Positions 1 to 13,003 of a stretch of 64,000 bases of DNA are shown in pieces (positions within the stretch are counted from its first letter, which is position 1; the number at the start of each line of letters is the position of its first letter). The position numbers and the translations under genes are program-made. The DNA is from Lasioglossum baleicum (taxonomy: Eukaryota > Arthropoda > Insecta > Hymenoptera > Halictidae). The notes below the pieces were generated by a model. That model was not told where the DNA came from, ran no database searches, and was given only the letters and a program-made list of their open reading frames with translations. The DNA lies in the NCBI RefSeq assembly GCF_051020765.1, contig NC_134935.1:6511579-6575578 (forward strand), in the 5' to 3' direction.

Positions 1-1437
1 TTTTCGACTCACTTTTGCGGGACATGTATGTAACTTCAAAGCCTGTCACATTTGCAGATGAAGACAAAAAGATTTATATTCATGGTACGTCTGAATTAAC
101 TTCACTGCTGCAATATCGACAACAAAAGAATAAAATTGTGTTTGAACTTCAATAATAGGAATAACATTCGTACGTAACTCGATACGGAAGGAGGTTAAAC
201 AACTGTATAAATTGTCTGATTTTATCGATAGAGATATTTTGATTTCAAGTGACCAATACGGTCGCAACACCGCGCAAATAAGAGCAAACAAGATTTTCGG
301 ATAATCGAGCGCAAACTCGTGAACCGGGCTCAAAGCTCAACCCTACAGAGCATCGAAGCGAAATTAACGTGGCCCTTTCGGTGGTCTATGAAAACGACTA
401 TCAGTTTAATTACATCTGCCGTGGAAATTTACGCTGCCCAATTTCCGGGATAATTCAAAGTGTAATTGTCACGTGAACTGAGCGCCGCAGAAATTTTCCT
501 GTGTCGCGGTTCCGACTCTTATCGCGCGTCATTTCCATGCTTCCGGTTCGCTGTACCCGGAGAAAATTCGTCGTGGTTCAGCGAATCTCTTAGGGTTCAC
601 GAGACATTTATATACAGAGGATCCAAAAAGTATTTGAACTTTATGAACCTGGACAAAATTGCCGATATTTAAATTGTGCTAATTTAAAGAACAGTACAGA
701 AATAAATTTGGACTGATTTTGAAGCTTAAAGCTTCTCTCGAAGAACATTGCTCATTGTTATTTAATTTTTCCTTAAAAATTCCGTAAAGACATTGGAAAA
801 TTTTTTCGCGACTTCAAAATTAAAGCTTCCTATTGACGTGATTTTCCAAAATCAGAAATGTAGTGTGCAGACGCTGTTTAGATTCACGAACTAAAGACTC
901 GCAGAATTATAATAATAAAAATAAATTGATAAATGATAATTGTTTATAGATTCCATAAGTAGTCGAACGCAGTTTCAACGATATTAGTCATTCGAAGCGG
1001 CACTGTGTCTTTCGAAAACCGTAGCGCTGGAGGGTTTTTAACAACAATATCACTTTATAATATACTATCCACAGGCTTAGACTTAAGACTACCAGCTTAG
1101 TTTCACGGGATCGCAAGGGCCGATGTGACGACAGTGTACACTTGAGGGAAGGATCAGCCGATAAAGTGAGTCTCGAGGAAAAGGACTTGAGAGAAAATTG
1201 AGCGGTGCTCGCGAGCAGGATGGGGAAAAAACGGGGCTTTACTCAGTATTTCATACTCGCGCGTACGCGACCATATTTCACCGGCAACAAACCGATTATA
1301 CCTCGAACCGTGCTGTACGCGATCCAAATGATACAATTCTGTTCCTCTCCGAAAAAACACTGTGGAAAAACCAATTCTGTCTGAAGTAGCTTACATCGTC
1401 AGCTACAACAGGGTGTGTCTACTAACTAGACCTAATT
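1..1437. other. Stretch without recognisable gene or repeat
   Basis: Mixed AT-rich and CpG-containing sequence. The open frames here are under 100 codons, overlap on both strands and resemble nothing I know. I see no splice-flanked exon, tRNA or clear repeat. Confidence 0.5.
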
Positions 1438-1439
1438 TT

Positions 1440-1594
1440 AACTTGGCTGTTACTGAAAATAGAACAAAAATGATTACCTTCTAATGCAACTTTTTACGGA
1501 GGCGCATCGAAGCAGATGCAAAGTGCACAAGTATAAAATTTACTTAAACTTTCCTGTATAATTTTTATTCTATTTTTATGAACAGCCGAGTTAT
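1440..1594. repeat. Small inverted repeat, possible MITE remnant
   Basis: A left arm at about 1440-1477 (beginning AACTTGGCTGTT) is complementary, with several mismatches, to a right arm at about 1556-1594. The loop is about 80 bp. No target duplication is obvious. It may be an old fold-back element. Confidence 0.45.
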
Positions 1595-2527
1595 CAGTTC
1601 AATTGTCAATCTTTCAGAACCACATGTCAAAGAGGAAGGAATTTACAAATTGAATTGTCCATTTTTCCGTTACGTTTTTCACCATCGTGCCAATTTCGTA
1701 TAAAGAGACAAATTAAAAAACCCAATTGCGAAGAGGATCGAATTCGAAATTAGGAAAACGACGACTTAAAGCCACTCGAATCTCGCGGTCGCTGTACCGC
1801 ATTTAATTTCGTACAAAATCCCGACGTGGACAGTGAAAGATGGTCGATTGGACGTGGAATGTGCACCTTTGAAGCTCGACCGCGGCTCGTTTTTCAGATG
1901 TCGCTTGATTCGAGCGTGCCCCGACGATTTTCGCCGATTTGTGTCGCTGAAAATCAACGAGGGCGTGGCACGTTGTAGCCGGGCGCTGCTGGTAATTGCC
2001 GCGAGTAAATTGAATACTCTTGTACGCATCGACCTGGGCGCAGTCGGTCACCTGGTACCGGACGAAGATTAACTTTCCGATTTCTGAGCCGTGGTCCATC
2101 TTGTCAGAATCGACGCGAGAGAAAAGGGAAGAGTGGCGGGCGGCGGCGCCGCGGCCCGGAACCGCCTACCCCGTAAGATTAATGGCCGTTCTCGTTACCT
2201 CGAGGCAGTGATTAGAAGCCAATTAAGATCCTTTATCCCGTCCCCCGACCCGCACCGGTCCGGCCACTCCATTCTGCGGAAAATATCGAACGATGTTGCA
2301 TACCCTTCGCCGGCCTTTCCGCGATCTATTCGATTCTTATCGGCTTTCCATGAACGTAATAGCTCTTCCTAGATCGGACTCATTAAGTATCGAAGCATTG
2401 ATGCGTAATTGCGGATAGAATGGCTTCTTTAAAAGCTGCTCTTTAGGCATCTCTAGGTAATCCGCGTTTCAACTTTTCCATCTTTCCTTCCAAAGTCTTC
2501 AATGTTGCGATATAGAAAAATCAGTAA
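1595..2527. other. Unannotated stretch, CpG-rich in 1780-2350
   Basis: The CpG-rich part is open on both strands in several frames (for example 1803-2099 minus and 1833-2072 plus). That is expected when GC content lowers stop-codon density. I see no homology and no splice structure. Confidence 0.45.
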
Positions 2528-3348
2528 CACTAACCGTACCGGGTACAAAATATAAGGAGCATAAACTGATTCCACACACTTTAAATCAGAATAACTTTTT
2601 TATGAACGGACCAAACGACTTCAACTTCTCTGTAAGGCTAGAAGAATTAGTTTAGTAAATAACGTCTAATAAATAAGTTGAAAAAATGCATTTGTTCGGA
2701 ATTATGAAAAACAATACTAAAAATTGATTTTTACAACTTTTTCAGCTGGCCCAATAACGAAAATTTAAAAAATGTGTTTTGTCAAGTGGTATAAATTGTA
2801 TACGCTCTGAAAATCTCATTGAGATTGGTTAATTGGCTTACGAATTATAAACGATCAATAATGGTAAAACTTTCCACTTTATGGTACACTACAAATTATC
2901 ACTTTTGATCGTTAATAATTCGCAAACCAATTAACTAATTGCAATGAAATTTTCAGAGCGTATATAATTTATACCAGTTGACCAGACACATCTTTTGAAT
3001 TTTCGTTATTGGCCCAGCTGAAAAAGATGTAAAAATCAAATTTTAGTATTGTTTTCAACAATTCCAACCAAATGCATTTTTTCAAAACTTATTTATTAGA
3101 CGTCATTTACTAAACTAATTCTTCTAGCTTTACAGAGAAGTTGAAGTCGTTTGGTCCATTCATGAAAAAGTTGTTCTGAAAGACTGCAAGACTGAATTTA
3201 TTTAGATTTATCACAATTTTTATAATAATACATGCTCGAATTAAGAAATTTATTGAATAATTTCTAATGGAAGTATCTTTATAATTTCCATAATTAAAAA
3301 ATGAACAATGTGAAAGCGGTCATTTGACCGGTCGCGGTACGGTTAGTG
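2528..3348. mobile_element. Long fold-back element with piggyBac-like ends (TTAA target)
   Basis: Both ends read inward CACTAACCGTACCG, 14 bp identical. The right end abuts TTAA (3349-3352) and the left end abuts GTAA (2524-2527), consistent with a TTAA target duplication carrying one mutation. TTAA targets are the hallmark of the piggyBac superfamily. Inside, two arms of about 290 bp (roughly 2587-2880 and 2885-3180) are inverted complements. About 160 bp of unpaired sequence lies between the right arm and the right end. There is no coding capacity, so it is non-autonomous. Confidence 0.75.
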
Positions 3349-3352
3349 TTAA

Positions 3353-5034
3353 TCAGCGAACAATAATTTACAGGCTAGTTGAGAGAAACAGTATTGCGAA
3401 AACTCTCCGCCTTCAGTGTAAAGCATAACACTCCACGAGTGAATAAAGTAAAAGAAATGGTATCAGAATATTATTTTTTAATATTAGACGAAAAGCTTTT
3501 CATCGACTTTTGCCCAGCTTCCGCGGCCAAATGCTTCACAGCGCGTCGAGTGGCCCAAATTCAATGGCCACGAGTCGTTCCCGGTGAAATCTTTTTCCAA
3601 CCGGTTTGAGAACGGGCAACTATAAATCGTCCGGTATCGGGCACGGCCGTCTGCGAACGAAATGGTTCTGTCTCATAGCCATGGTCCCGATAAGACGAAA
3701 CAATCGATAAAACCGGCATCGAGGAATCGTTTCGCGAGAAGGAATCGTCGGCTCACGTTCAGCGCTGGTAATCGCGAAAATTGGCCCCGATTGTTCGTTA
3801 ACATGGCGTGATCACCGTCCGATAATTTTATGCATAACGTTGCACGTCAACCGTGTTCCATCGTGACACGCGCCCCTCTATAAAGCTCCAGCCGATCTCC
3901 GCTTTTCTCGCCCTCGAAACGGCTCCCAGGCAAAAATTACGAATAACACGTAACTACGCCTAATTGTCTAAATTGGATCATTAACGTAACTGCCGGGTCG
4001 TGGCGGTAATTACGAAATTCCCCGCACCTCTGACCTTTAGCCAGCTGCAACTTCATTTTTCTGGCCGCTACTTGCACGGAAAACGACAACAACCACCCGG
4101 TTATTTACGGGTGGGATCAGGTTGACTTCGCGGGGCCGAAGTTTCTCCTGGTCCGCGATAAAAATACTGCCAATTCGAACGGCCAGCCGAGACCACCGGA
4201 TATACAAAGCGTTCCGTGACAAATTGAACGACCCAAGAAATGGTAGTTTTGTCACTGGAATGGACGGTTTCCTGGACACCTTGCAAATGGACTGTAAATT
4301 CAGCTTGGATCGCCGATAGAGAGCGGATAAAGGCGGCGCGAGTTGCACGTTTACAAGTACAGGATGTATAAAAAGTAATAGTCGTCCGTTCTAGGGGCGA
4401 ATCTACGCCCCTGGATCGGGGGACATTTCTAGGAATAAACATAATAGGAAGAAACATAAAGTTTCTTTTTACAAAAAAAATTGTCTGCATTAATCGCAAG
4501 AAATACAAACCAAATTGAATGTTACTTCTTCCCTTAATGATTTTAAGAGAAATCATATATTGACATATTCAATTTTGAAAATATTTCAACAACTTCGAGT
4601 TTCATCTACTCAATTTTACTACAAATGCATAAAGATTCGTAGTATTTTTGGATTAAACTTTTCACCCCCGGAAACCAAAAATTGTTACCTTTTTTAACGT
4701 AATCCCGTAGAATATTATGTAAAATATTATTGAAAAACATATTTTCCCTGACATTTAAACATTTAATAGTCATTATCCGTTGAAAATTGTATGTTATTAT
4801 ATGGAAATTACTTTATTTTCTTACAGACGCAATTCAATTCAATCTTGAAAATGGTCCAAATCAAGGACCGAAACGTCGATTTTTTGAAAAATAGCAAAAC
4901 TGCTTAGTTAAAAATTTATATTTTTTGTATTTAACGATCGAACCGTAGCGCCGATATCATTCGACGTTTGTTAACAAGAATACGATCGATATAAACAATT
5001 TTTTATTTAGTAATCCCGTAGATTCTGGCAAGAA
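3353..5034. other. Unannotated stretch, GC-rich then AT-rich
   Basis: 3500-4350 is CpG-rich with overlapping open frames on both strands and no recognisable product. A short perfect hairpin (AGGGGCG stem) lies near 4394-4412. It follows a motif at about 4359 (ACAGGATGT) resembling the end of a dispersed repeat seen at 13605, 23890 and 26835. 4440-5034 is AT-rich. Confidence 0.4.
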
Positions 5035-5213
5035 AATGACTAAGCATCGCATTGACTGCAGGACACAGCAGCCATATAAAAATTTTATGCTTCCTTTAAT
5101 TATTCTATTAACCTGAAACTAATACATTGATGTCCTTAAATAGTGTTGACATGTCCACTGCTTTAAATTAGACGTACCCATGTTTGTCATAAATGCATCA
5201 AATCCGCGGTCTA
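5035..5213 (-). mobile_element. TAGACTGCGG-family MITE, subfamily A, degenerate copy
   Basis: The right end (5200-5213) is the inverted family terminus with two changes. The interior shares the GACTGCAGGACAC and TTTGTCATAAATGCAT blocks with the copy at 22105-22301. The 5035 end is eroded, so the left boundary is approximate. Confidence 0.6.
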
Positions 5214-6296
5214 GCGATTAATGTTGAGGGCGGAACTGTTTATTCCGCACAAAAATCTTGAGTACAGTGATGAATGAAGATGAAAAGCGTAAAAACCACG
5301 CACGTGACACGTCGCTCGTAAATTAGTGCTCCCGTGGGACACCGTAAGGATTGCAGAACTTCTGGAACACATAAACTACAGCGTTAGTTGTGTTCCCGTT
5401 CGGAAAGTTCGTAGGAAGAAGCAGAATCATTGTAGGAGTCATAACGATACATCATAATGACGAATGGTTTTCCGGTCGAAAGAATGCGATTATCCGAGTC
5501 GATGCGTCCGGGCTGTGTTTCCGTAGAAATGAAGAATCATGGCGTCGATTCTAGGCGAGAGACTAGTCGAGAAATGTCGATGAACCGTGGCAGTTTAATT
5601 CGACGATACGATTATTTCGATCCCCGGTTGTAGCCGCGTTAAGTCACTCGTCCCGGTATTTGAGTGATGCCGCCGTCGAAACGATAGGGATTTCGATTCT
5701 ATTAGAATCAATGGGAACTATAAATCGCCGCGAATCGCCTCGAATTGGGTTAAGTAGATTTCGCCCAGTGAATATGGACAGCCGCAGTAAATTCCCTGCT
5801 CGAGACGTCCGGGGGAAAAATATGGATTACGTGATCTTGGAGAGTGATATCACGGGATACGGCGTTAACATCCGCTTACGCGAGACACCGCACCGAAGGC
5901 CACACGATTCGATACCCTCTGGTTTTTCTATTTCTGCAGGTGTGCCGTGCCAGCGGGAAACTGCTTCGAGCCGGGCTTTACGAGGTTTCCCTTTAATCCG
6001 TTTAATACGACACGGTGGAAAAGGATAGACGGGTATTTGAAAAGCGGCCAGATAATAGACTTCAGAGTCGATTGTGATACCTTGGATTCGCTCCAGAAGC
6101 TATTCTACAGTGTACTCTCGCTCCGAAGCTCAATCGAGACACTCCGTTTTTTCCTCTCTGTATCTAGAAATTCACCGACAAAACGGCATTTTAAGTTCCC
6201 GCCGCACGGTGGGCCAGATCGACGCGCCAGCTGTTCATGGAGAATCAAAGTCCTCGTATCGATTTTTGACAGATGTGTATCATACGTTTTAGATTA
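5214..6296. other. Unannotated stretch
   Basis: CpG-rich sequence with plus-strand open frames at 5660-6028 and 5947-6336 that match nothing known to me. A pyrimidine run followed by TTTCTGCAG ends at 5939 and looks like a splice acceptor, but I find no exon behind it with a matching donor. Confidence 0.35.
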
Positions 6297-7051
6297 CACT
6301 GTCCAACAAAATTTCAACTTCTTTTATGTTTCCTAATTACTGTTCGGAGGATTTTATAGAGTTTTTTGCGCCGATTCCGAATATGCCCTTAATTTTTCTC
6401 CTAGACGCACAGTTTTTGAGAAACATGACTTTGAAAAAAAACATATTTTTGAACTATGGACAAATATTGTGAAGTTATTATAAGAGATATTGAATTGTTC
6501 TCTACAGCAAGAGATTCTGTAGACTTTCCCAAATACAGTGATATCCAATATTAATACATTATGATTGTTTAAACATGGGGGCGAAGATATTTTGCTTTCT
6601 GCTTCGAAAAAGACGACGATGTTCCAGACTTAAAAGGGTGGTTTCTCAAGATAAAAGTCTGCTCTATCGCGTTGTTTAATTCGATTTTCCGCTGGACCCT
6701 TATTTTTTGAGATAAATTGAAAAATATCCTCAAAAATTGGTGCAAAAGTGGTCTCTCCCCTTCTTTAATCATTGTTTAAACATGTTTAAACAATCATAAT
6801 GTATTACTATTGCACATCACTGGATTCGGGAAAGTCTAGAGAATCTTTTGCTGTAAAGAATAATACAATATCTTTTATAATAACATCATAATATCTGTTC
6901 AAAGTCGAAAAACGTGTTTTTTTTTCAAACTCAAATTTCTCAAAAACTGTGTGTCTAGGAGAAAAATTAAGGGCAGATTTGGAATCAACGCAAAAAACTC
7001 TATAAAATCCACCCAACAGTAATTGTAGAACAAATTTGGTGTTGGACAGTG
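6297..7051. mobile_element. Long fold-back element with CACTGTCCAACA ends
   Basis: The left end reads CACTGTCCAACA and the right end its complement (TGTTGGACAGTG). Arms of about 270 bp (6297-6570 and 6780-7051) are inverted complements with moderate divergence. They include matching GTCTAGGAGAAAAATTAAGG-type blocks near 6385-6410 and 6950-6975. The 210 bp centre holds a second small palindrome around GTTTAAACATG. Open frames inside are by-products of the arms. I see no clear target duplication, so the superfamily is unassigned. Confidence 0.75.
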
Positions 7052-7232
7052 TTTTTCAGATACCATTTTTCATCGAAAACATTCCTTCTCTTCATAATGA
7101 CACCCTGGGAAACCTACTGAATATGCATATATCTGTGTTGAGAATGCGCCAGGAACTATAGAAAATGGTCAAAGTTTTTCACCTTTGACAAGGGAAAACG
7201 TTGAAAGTTGCGAGCTTTATCATAGCGATCAT

Positions 7233-7430
7233 TATACTGCGGATCTTCATGCAATTATGACTTTTGAAAATTTTCAAAAAATGCCAGGATATAAAATATG
7301 AGAGAATTTGGTATGACTTGAATTTATTTCAGATCTAAAAAGGCTACTACGACGGAAAATACGCTTCTATTTTATTCCACTTGCTTCAAAGTCTACAAAA
7401 ATTGAAGATTCCATAGACATCCGCAGTTTA
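7233..7430 (+). mobile_element. TAGACTGCGG-family MITE, subfamily B
   Basis: The ends are TATACTGCGG and CCGCAGTTTA. The 11 bp direct repeat ATCATAGCGAT lies 3 bp outside each end and looks like the duplicated target. The interior block AAAATTTTCAAAAAATGCCAGGATATAAAA is shared in diverged form with the copies at 35066 and 36405 but not with subfamily A. Confidence 0.75.
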
Positions 7431-10400
7431 CTGATCATAGCGATGTCATTAACATTTCCTCTGTGAACAGACAATTGACGTTAACAGCTGCTGCACGAAG
7501 TTTACATTAACGATGAAAGAAAGTAAAGGAAGAGTTTGTTTTTTTGGGCAAGCTCCCGGGGAATTCACAACAGCGTGGCTGGAAGTTCCGGCGTTAAATA
7601 CATCTCCGCGGCACAATTATCTGTGACTTATTCCGAAAGCAATTAGGTGCAGCGAATTAGATATCGGGCGTCTCCAATTACCGTTCAACCAAGCGAAGTC
7701 TAATTTACTCCGTTCAACGGCGATTACTTCTGAATGCAATACGACGACGCGACGGTGGCGAAGGGTTCGGGTGGCGTGACTGCGAGATCACCAGTCAACA
7801 ACGACACAGGCTTTAATCTGGAACAATTAAGTGAACAATGAAACGCCAGCATGGTGGAAACGGGAGCTGGAAATCGGCGGGATGAGTGGGGCTACCTGTG
7901 GAGCGGGAAAACAAGGGTAGATTTTCAGATGCCTAATATCGAGCCTCTGAAAAAACTCGTTCCTAGGCGTTCCATGTGTTTCGTTCGAAAAGCAAAAATC
8001 TTTAACCCTTCGCACTCAAATGATAAACGATGAATATATGCATAAATGTTTTCCGCTCATCGCCAGTTCACTGTAGGCGAATCTGACGATAAAATTTGAA
8101 GAACGCACGCTCGGCGAGGTTGCTTTAGAATTGTCTACAAGCCGTGTTTCCCGATTAGGCGAGCTGAGAACTGTCCGGAAAAGGGAGGAATGGCGTTGGA
8201 GGGAGACGTTGAAAGCAGGCAAAAAGCGATTTGGCCGGAATCCAGATGCCGTAAAAAGGGAAATTACGATAGAGGTGAACGTGGCGGTGGAGCTTGTTAC
8301 GCGGAATTCGGTAATTTCCAGATGATGGGGTATTAAGGCATGGTTAAGTGGTTGAGATAACGGCGTGGCTGTGCTTCGATGTAATTAACAACGACTGCAC
8401 GAGCGAGAAGTAAAACGAAATTGCGTGCTCTAGATAAAGGGATGAAAGGGCCGGAGTCACGGGGAACTACGGAAATGCCAACCCGATCCCGGGGAAAACA
8501 TGATAGCTGACCAATGCAATTTGCAAGGGAATTGCGGGATCTTTTCATTTACTTATGCACCTATTTGCTCCGGATCCTATTACCTCTTGTTTAAAACCCG
8601 GGCGAGATGCGCTGCGAAAAGTCCGGAAGCTGGTTCGAAGTTTTCATTTGAATTTTGAGGAAGAAAAAAATTGTTATGGAATACGTAACATGTCAACAGA
8701 GTCCAATAAAATGACTTGTGTATTTTGCACGTGATGCTTTCGGAAATATACTAACAATGAATTGCATATAAACCTCTGCAATCTACGTGCAGTATAAGTG
8801 ACCAATGAAGAGTAAGATTATGCTAAAAGTTATAAATAATTGGAGCATAACCTTATCCTCAACTCTCAACAAATTTTCGTGAAAAATTGTAGATTTACAC
8901 AAAAATTTCGCAAAAAAATAGTTAAATCTTAATGTACTTTTTAAACATAATTTTCTAAAAAAAAAAACAGTTTATACTGAAAGATTCGTCAATCAATGAC
9001 GCACAAATCGGATTTCGAAATTTTCATCTAGGTCTAATAGTTTCGGAGATATTCGATAAAATGGATGTTTCCAACTTTCAAATATTTTTTTGAGTTCTGT
9101 ATCACACAAAAATTGCATGAAAATCGGCCTGTTACGAGTTGGGTAACCTCCCTTGCGAGTATTCGCCGAGCAGGTCGTTCCTAGGACCTTTTCCTCGAGG
9201 AACGGTGAGATTTAATCTTCTCCGTGTCCTCGAATTTTAATACCGCGTCGCGAGCCTGACGAGAAAATCGCCGGGTCGATTGATCGAGGTTCTGGAATCC
9301 TTGCTGGCCGAGGAATCAAGTAATGCGAGGTTAACACGATCGAACGAAGTTCCAAAGGCCCCATTATCGCGGTAAAAATAATACGTGAGTGGGGCCAAGA
9401 AGAAACGATGGTTTCTCGATAAAGGAGCAAGTTCAAGGGAGGAGGACGGAACGCAGCAAAGCGAGAGGGACAAGTCGCAATTACGTTCTCGAGCTTCCAG
9501 GAGGCCGGCAGCACCCGAGTCAGGCTAATCGATCGACGCGTCCATTTTACTATCATCCCTTTTCTCTCTTTCTCCATCGATTCATCCCCTGTCTCCTGGC
9601 TTCGTGCTTGTCTTTAACCCTTCGGGGAACCTGTCAGTGCATCGTACCGACTCGAACGGATCATGGTGAAAAATTGATTGCACTTTCTTCGAGTGCAACT
9701 GTTGTAGAATATGCGTGCAAAAGTATTTGTTTGAACTCTTTCATGTTCACACGCGTTTTTCTCCACTTTTTTCAAGTTTTTTTTCGTTGACCAATTCGCA
9801 TGAACCAACATCTTTTAAGTCCGTCAGTTTTTTTCTTTTATCGACAATTTGACTCCAACATCCCGTCATTTTGTCAATAATCAAGATTTTTGATTTCTTC
9901 TGGTTTGGATCAGAACTGCATTCATACTGATTGGTAATATTACATTCAATATGCATTTTAAAAACTGAAGGCAACCTATGTCTCTCGAAAAATATACAGG
10001 TTGATCCACGAATCGTGGATAGTAGAGATTACTCTTTAGAGTCCGATCGAAAACTTTTAGACTTTTCGAATACATCATCCGCGAGCAAGTTAAGTTCCAT
10101 CAATCAAGAACTGAAAACGTGAACGTGATGGTAATTAGTACTATCAGAGACAGATCAAACAAAGCAGCGCCGCGATAATTCGCCGACAAACCGGGTAAGT
10201 TAATGAAATCCGCTGAAACGAACTCGGCGCATTAATCTCGTTCCCATCGTTAGTTACACGTTATTGCATGGCCATTCCGTGCGGAATGATGAATCTAATT
10301 ACACAAAGAGCGTCGAAGAGACGTCAAAGGGTTCGAGCGGAGGAGGTGAATTACGTGAGCGAACAATTTTCTGCCGGGTGTCTTTGAGCGTCATCAACTA

Positions 10401-10714
10401 ACGGCGAAAGAAGAAAATCAGCATTGATTTCGTGGAATGAATATGTTTCGCAGCGTCTTCTGGTCGTGATTGGTCTAATGACAGTTTTCGTGGAATTTAA
10501 TATTTCGGTCAAAATTCTTGAAATTCTGCAAGTTTAACACAGATTTTCAACGTTAAAAAGCGTTCGTACCGTCGTCTTTCTATTTTCTCATATTCTGTAA
10601 TGTTTCAGATTCAATTTAAATTTCTTTGATTTTTACACAAAATTCGTCACTTGGTCCCATTGTGTGCCGTCTCGAGGTACTTCTTGCGAGGCACGGATTC
10701 ACAAATGTGATCTG
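7431..10714. other. Unannotated 3.3 kb stretch
   Basis: No exon, RNA gene or full transposon is seen. A TTAACCCTTCGCACTC motif at about 8000 and TTAACCCTTCGG at 9616 look like single ends of piggyBac-type MITEs without partners. The 8860-9120 part is AT-rich and repeat-like. Open frames at 9212-9790 overlap on both strands. Confidence 0.4.
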
Positions 10715-10917
10715 CAGACTGCGGATCATTATGCATTTATGAAGAAATTGATTGGGTGAAATATAAAACAGTAAAGAGGATTAGAAGAATTTAAGAACAT
10801 CATAATGTTGTTATTAATGTAACAAAGTCATTAAGGGATGAAATGAATTTTAATTTTATTCCTGCTTCCCACATTCAATGCAGAACATTTTTGTTTTCCA
10901 TAAAGATCCGGAGTCTA
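10715..10917 (+). mobile_element. TAGACTGCGG-family MITE, subfamily A, complete
   Basis: Ends are CAGACTGCGG and CCGGAGTCTA, 203 bp in total. The flanks are GTGATCTG on the left and GTGATCTA on the right, an 8 bp target duplication with one difference. The right half is the reverse complement of the fragment at 14578-14744. Confidence 0.85.
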
Positions 10918-11484
10918 GTGATCTAGGTGCCAAGTTCTCGCACTACCTCCTTTTACACGAAACAACTTAGCCGTTTTTTAGAAGCTTGTAACTCGGCACT
11001 GGAGGCAGATGGAGAGATGTAATTTCGTACACTTGTTAAATGCTGTCATGTCTCAATATTGACAAAACATTAATCTTTCAACATTAGTAGGTTCCGAGAT
11101 ATAAGACCACAAAAATCGCTGAATTTGTCACTGACTGACTGACTGACAGATCATCAAAACCTTTTGGGTACTCCCCATTGACGTACAAGCTTGAAATTTG
11201 GTATACAGGTCCACCATAACAAACACTCAAAGGAATAATTATCAAAGTTTGAAATTTTACACTTTAAAGGGGTTGTATCGAATAAAAAACATTACGAAAT
11301 AGGTACGCAGGATAGAACATAGCAGCATAACATACATAAGTATACGTTTTATTAGCTTCGAAGTCGCAACAAATACTTAATCTTCGATACATTGAATTTG
11401 GATTTTGTCTTGCTGATTAGAAAAGGATTTTGTTTCTTTGATAGCTACTTGATAATTGATGAAATTTCAACAAAAATTGATGAA
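10918..11484. repeat. Probable transposon debris with CTGACTGACTGAC block
   Basis: Around 11131-11220 there is a tetranucleotide run (ACTG repeated) followed by a segment containing GAAATTTGGTATACAGGT. In my recollection such pairs recur near the ends of several arthropod transposons. No ends or coding sequence can be defined here. Confidence 0.35.
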
Positions 11485-11930
11485 ATCCCAACAAAAACAT
11501 CCTGTAAACAAGAGCCACGTTCCTATGGCCGTAAAAAGTTGTGAGATCAAACAAAATACGGCCAAGTTCGTTAGCTTAGAAATACGTATTGCAATACTGA
11601 AAAAAAGCGTTTGTAAAAATTAGTTTAAAAGAACGCTATTTAATTTTTAGAGAGTTACATAGAGGGCTAAATTATTCAAATTTGGCCGTTACCTTTTAAA
11701 CCAATGGCCATACAAGGTGTTAGGTAGTGGCCGGGTTTGTATAATTTAGCCCTCCATGTAACTCTTTAAAAATTAAATAGCGTTCTTTCAAACTAATTTT
11801 TACAAACGCTTTGTTCAGAATTGCAAGAGGTATTTCTAAGCTAACGAACTTGGTCGTATTTTGTTTGATCTCACAACTTTTTACGGCCATAGGAACTTGG
11901 CTTCTGTTTACAGAATGTTTTTGTTGGGAT
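11485..11930. mobile_element. 446 bp palindromic element with ATCCCAACAAAAAC ends
   Basis: The first about 195 bp (11485-11680) are the inverted complement of the last about 195 bp (11735-11930), with few mismatches. The match runs from ATCCCAACAAAAACAT at one end to ATGTTTTTGTTGGGAT at the other. The loop of about 50 bp contains ACCAATGGCCATACAAGG. Such long hairpins would give double-stranded RNA if transcribed. There is no coding capacity. Confidence 0.8.
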
Positions 11931-12732
11931 CTGTATAACTGGAGATCGAAGAGAACGTGGTGGATCACGGAGGCACCGCAGAGTGTATTAACGAAAGGAA
12001 AGCCGTGTCCGCCGACACCCAGTCACAATTGCGGTGGATTTAACTGAGCGTGGCGGGGCGGGCAGGTAACAACGCGTCCAGGTGCGACCGCAGCCCAAAC
12101 TCGGCGCAATTTGCGCGACCCCGCCACGCCGTCCGAATCCCCGTGTCCACCTGTGCTGACCGCGTGATAAATGGTGATCAGACCTGGAATACCCGCCGCT
12201 GGAACCGTTCTCCCGTAAACACCATTATCGGAATCCCTGCTCGATCTCTCCGATCAAACTACTGGAGGATATGCTACCGACTGGCAACGATACTTCCAGC
12301 CATCGCATCCCGAACGACAATAGTCGCGGGCCGAGAGAGACAAGAATCCGTGAGCGGACTGATCTAACGTGCCGATACACTCGCGATTAATTAATAGCGC
12401 GGGGCACAAACGTGTGTGCTGCGCACGTGTGTACACACGGTGCACGGGAATCGATAAGCGACGCCGCGTCAGTTTAATGGAACTTATTAACTCTCCATTG
12501 GAGACCATCGATCCGATAGATAGAAAGACCGGAATTTTCACAGAGGATTTTTACGAACACTTACACGGCGTGCGCAGAGAATTCTGCGGCACGGAGAGAC
12601 AACGAAGATGCACCAGTTGCTATACACCGTGGTCTGAAATATTCAGACTGGAAATTCAAAAACACCACGTTTTATTTCCTTTTATTTCCTTCCCGGCATG
12701 GTTGATAACAAGCTGAAACTTCGCTCTTACAA
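11931..12732. other. Unannotated CpG-rich stretch
   Basis: 12000-12600 is CpG-rich and contains overlapping open frames on both strands. No splice sites, homology or repeats are recognised. Confidence 0.4.
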
Positions 12733-13003
12733 GTAACACTACCCAACTAATACTCACTGACTTGAATGAAATTTAACGTACTTATTAAACAAATAGAAAA
12801 TAGGCTCAAATTTACAGAAAAAATATGAATCCTTTAAGAAATAATTAGCCACAAACGTTTCCTTCTCCAGAAGTTGAGGGGTGCTTTCTGCCCCTAAAAA
12901 GCGTATTTAGCCGAAACAAAAAAACACGTATTTAATATTTTTCGGTGTTTAATAAGCACGTTAAATTTCATTCAAATCAGTGAGTATCAGTTGGGTAGCG
13001 TTA
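12733..13003. mobile_element. 271 bp inverted-repeat MITE
   Basis: Terminal inverted repeats of about 55 bp lie at 12733-12788 and 12948-13003. Both read inward from TAACRCTACCCAACT to ACTCACTGA and GAAATTTAACGT. The centre is unrelated on the two sides. A TTAA-type target is possible (GTAA left, TTAT right), but both sites are altered, so I leave the superfamily open. Confidence 0.8.

Noticed and set aside
4101..4556. 151-codon minus-strand frame
   Set aside because: Competing frames are open on both strands, it crosses a hairpin, and there is no similarity or splice support.
5915..6028. Good acceptor-like motif (pyrimidines then TTTCTGCAG at 5939) before an open frame
   Set aside because: No matching downstream donor and no protein similarity. 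The following GTGTGC is a poor donor, so it is not a recursive site either.
12733..13003. Assignment of this MITE to piggyBac because CACTACCC follows GTAA
   Set aside because: Neither flank is an intact TTAA, and the symmetric ends can be drawn several ways, so the superfamily is left open.
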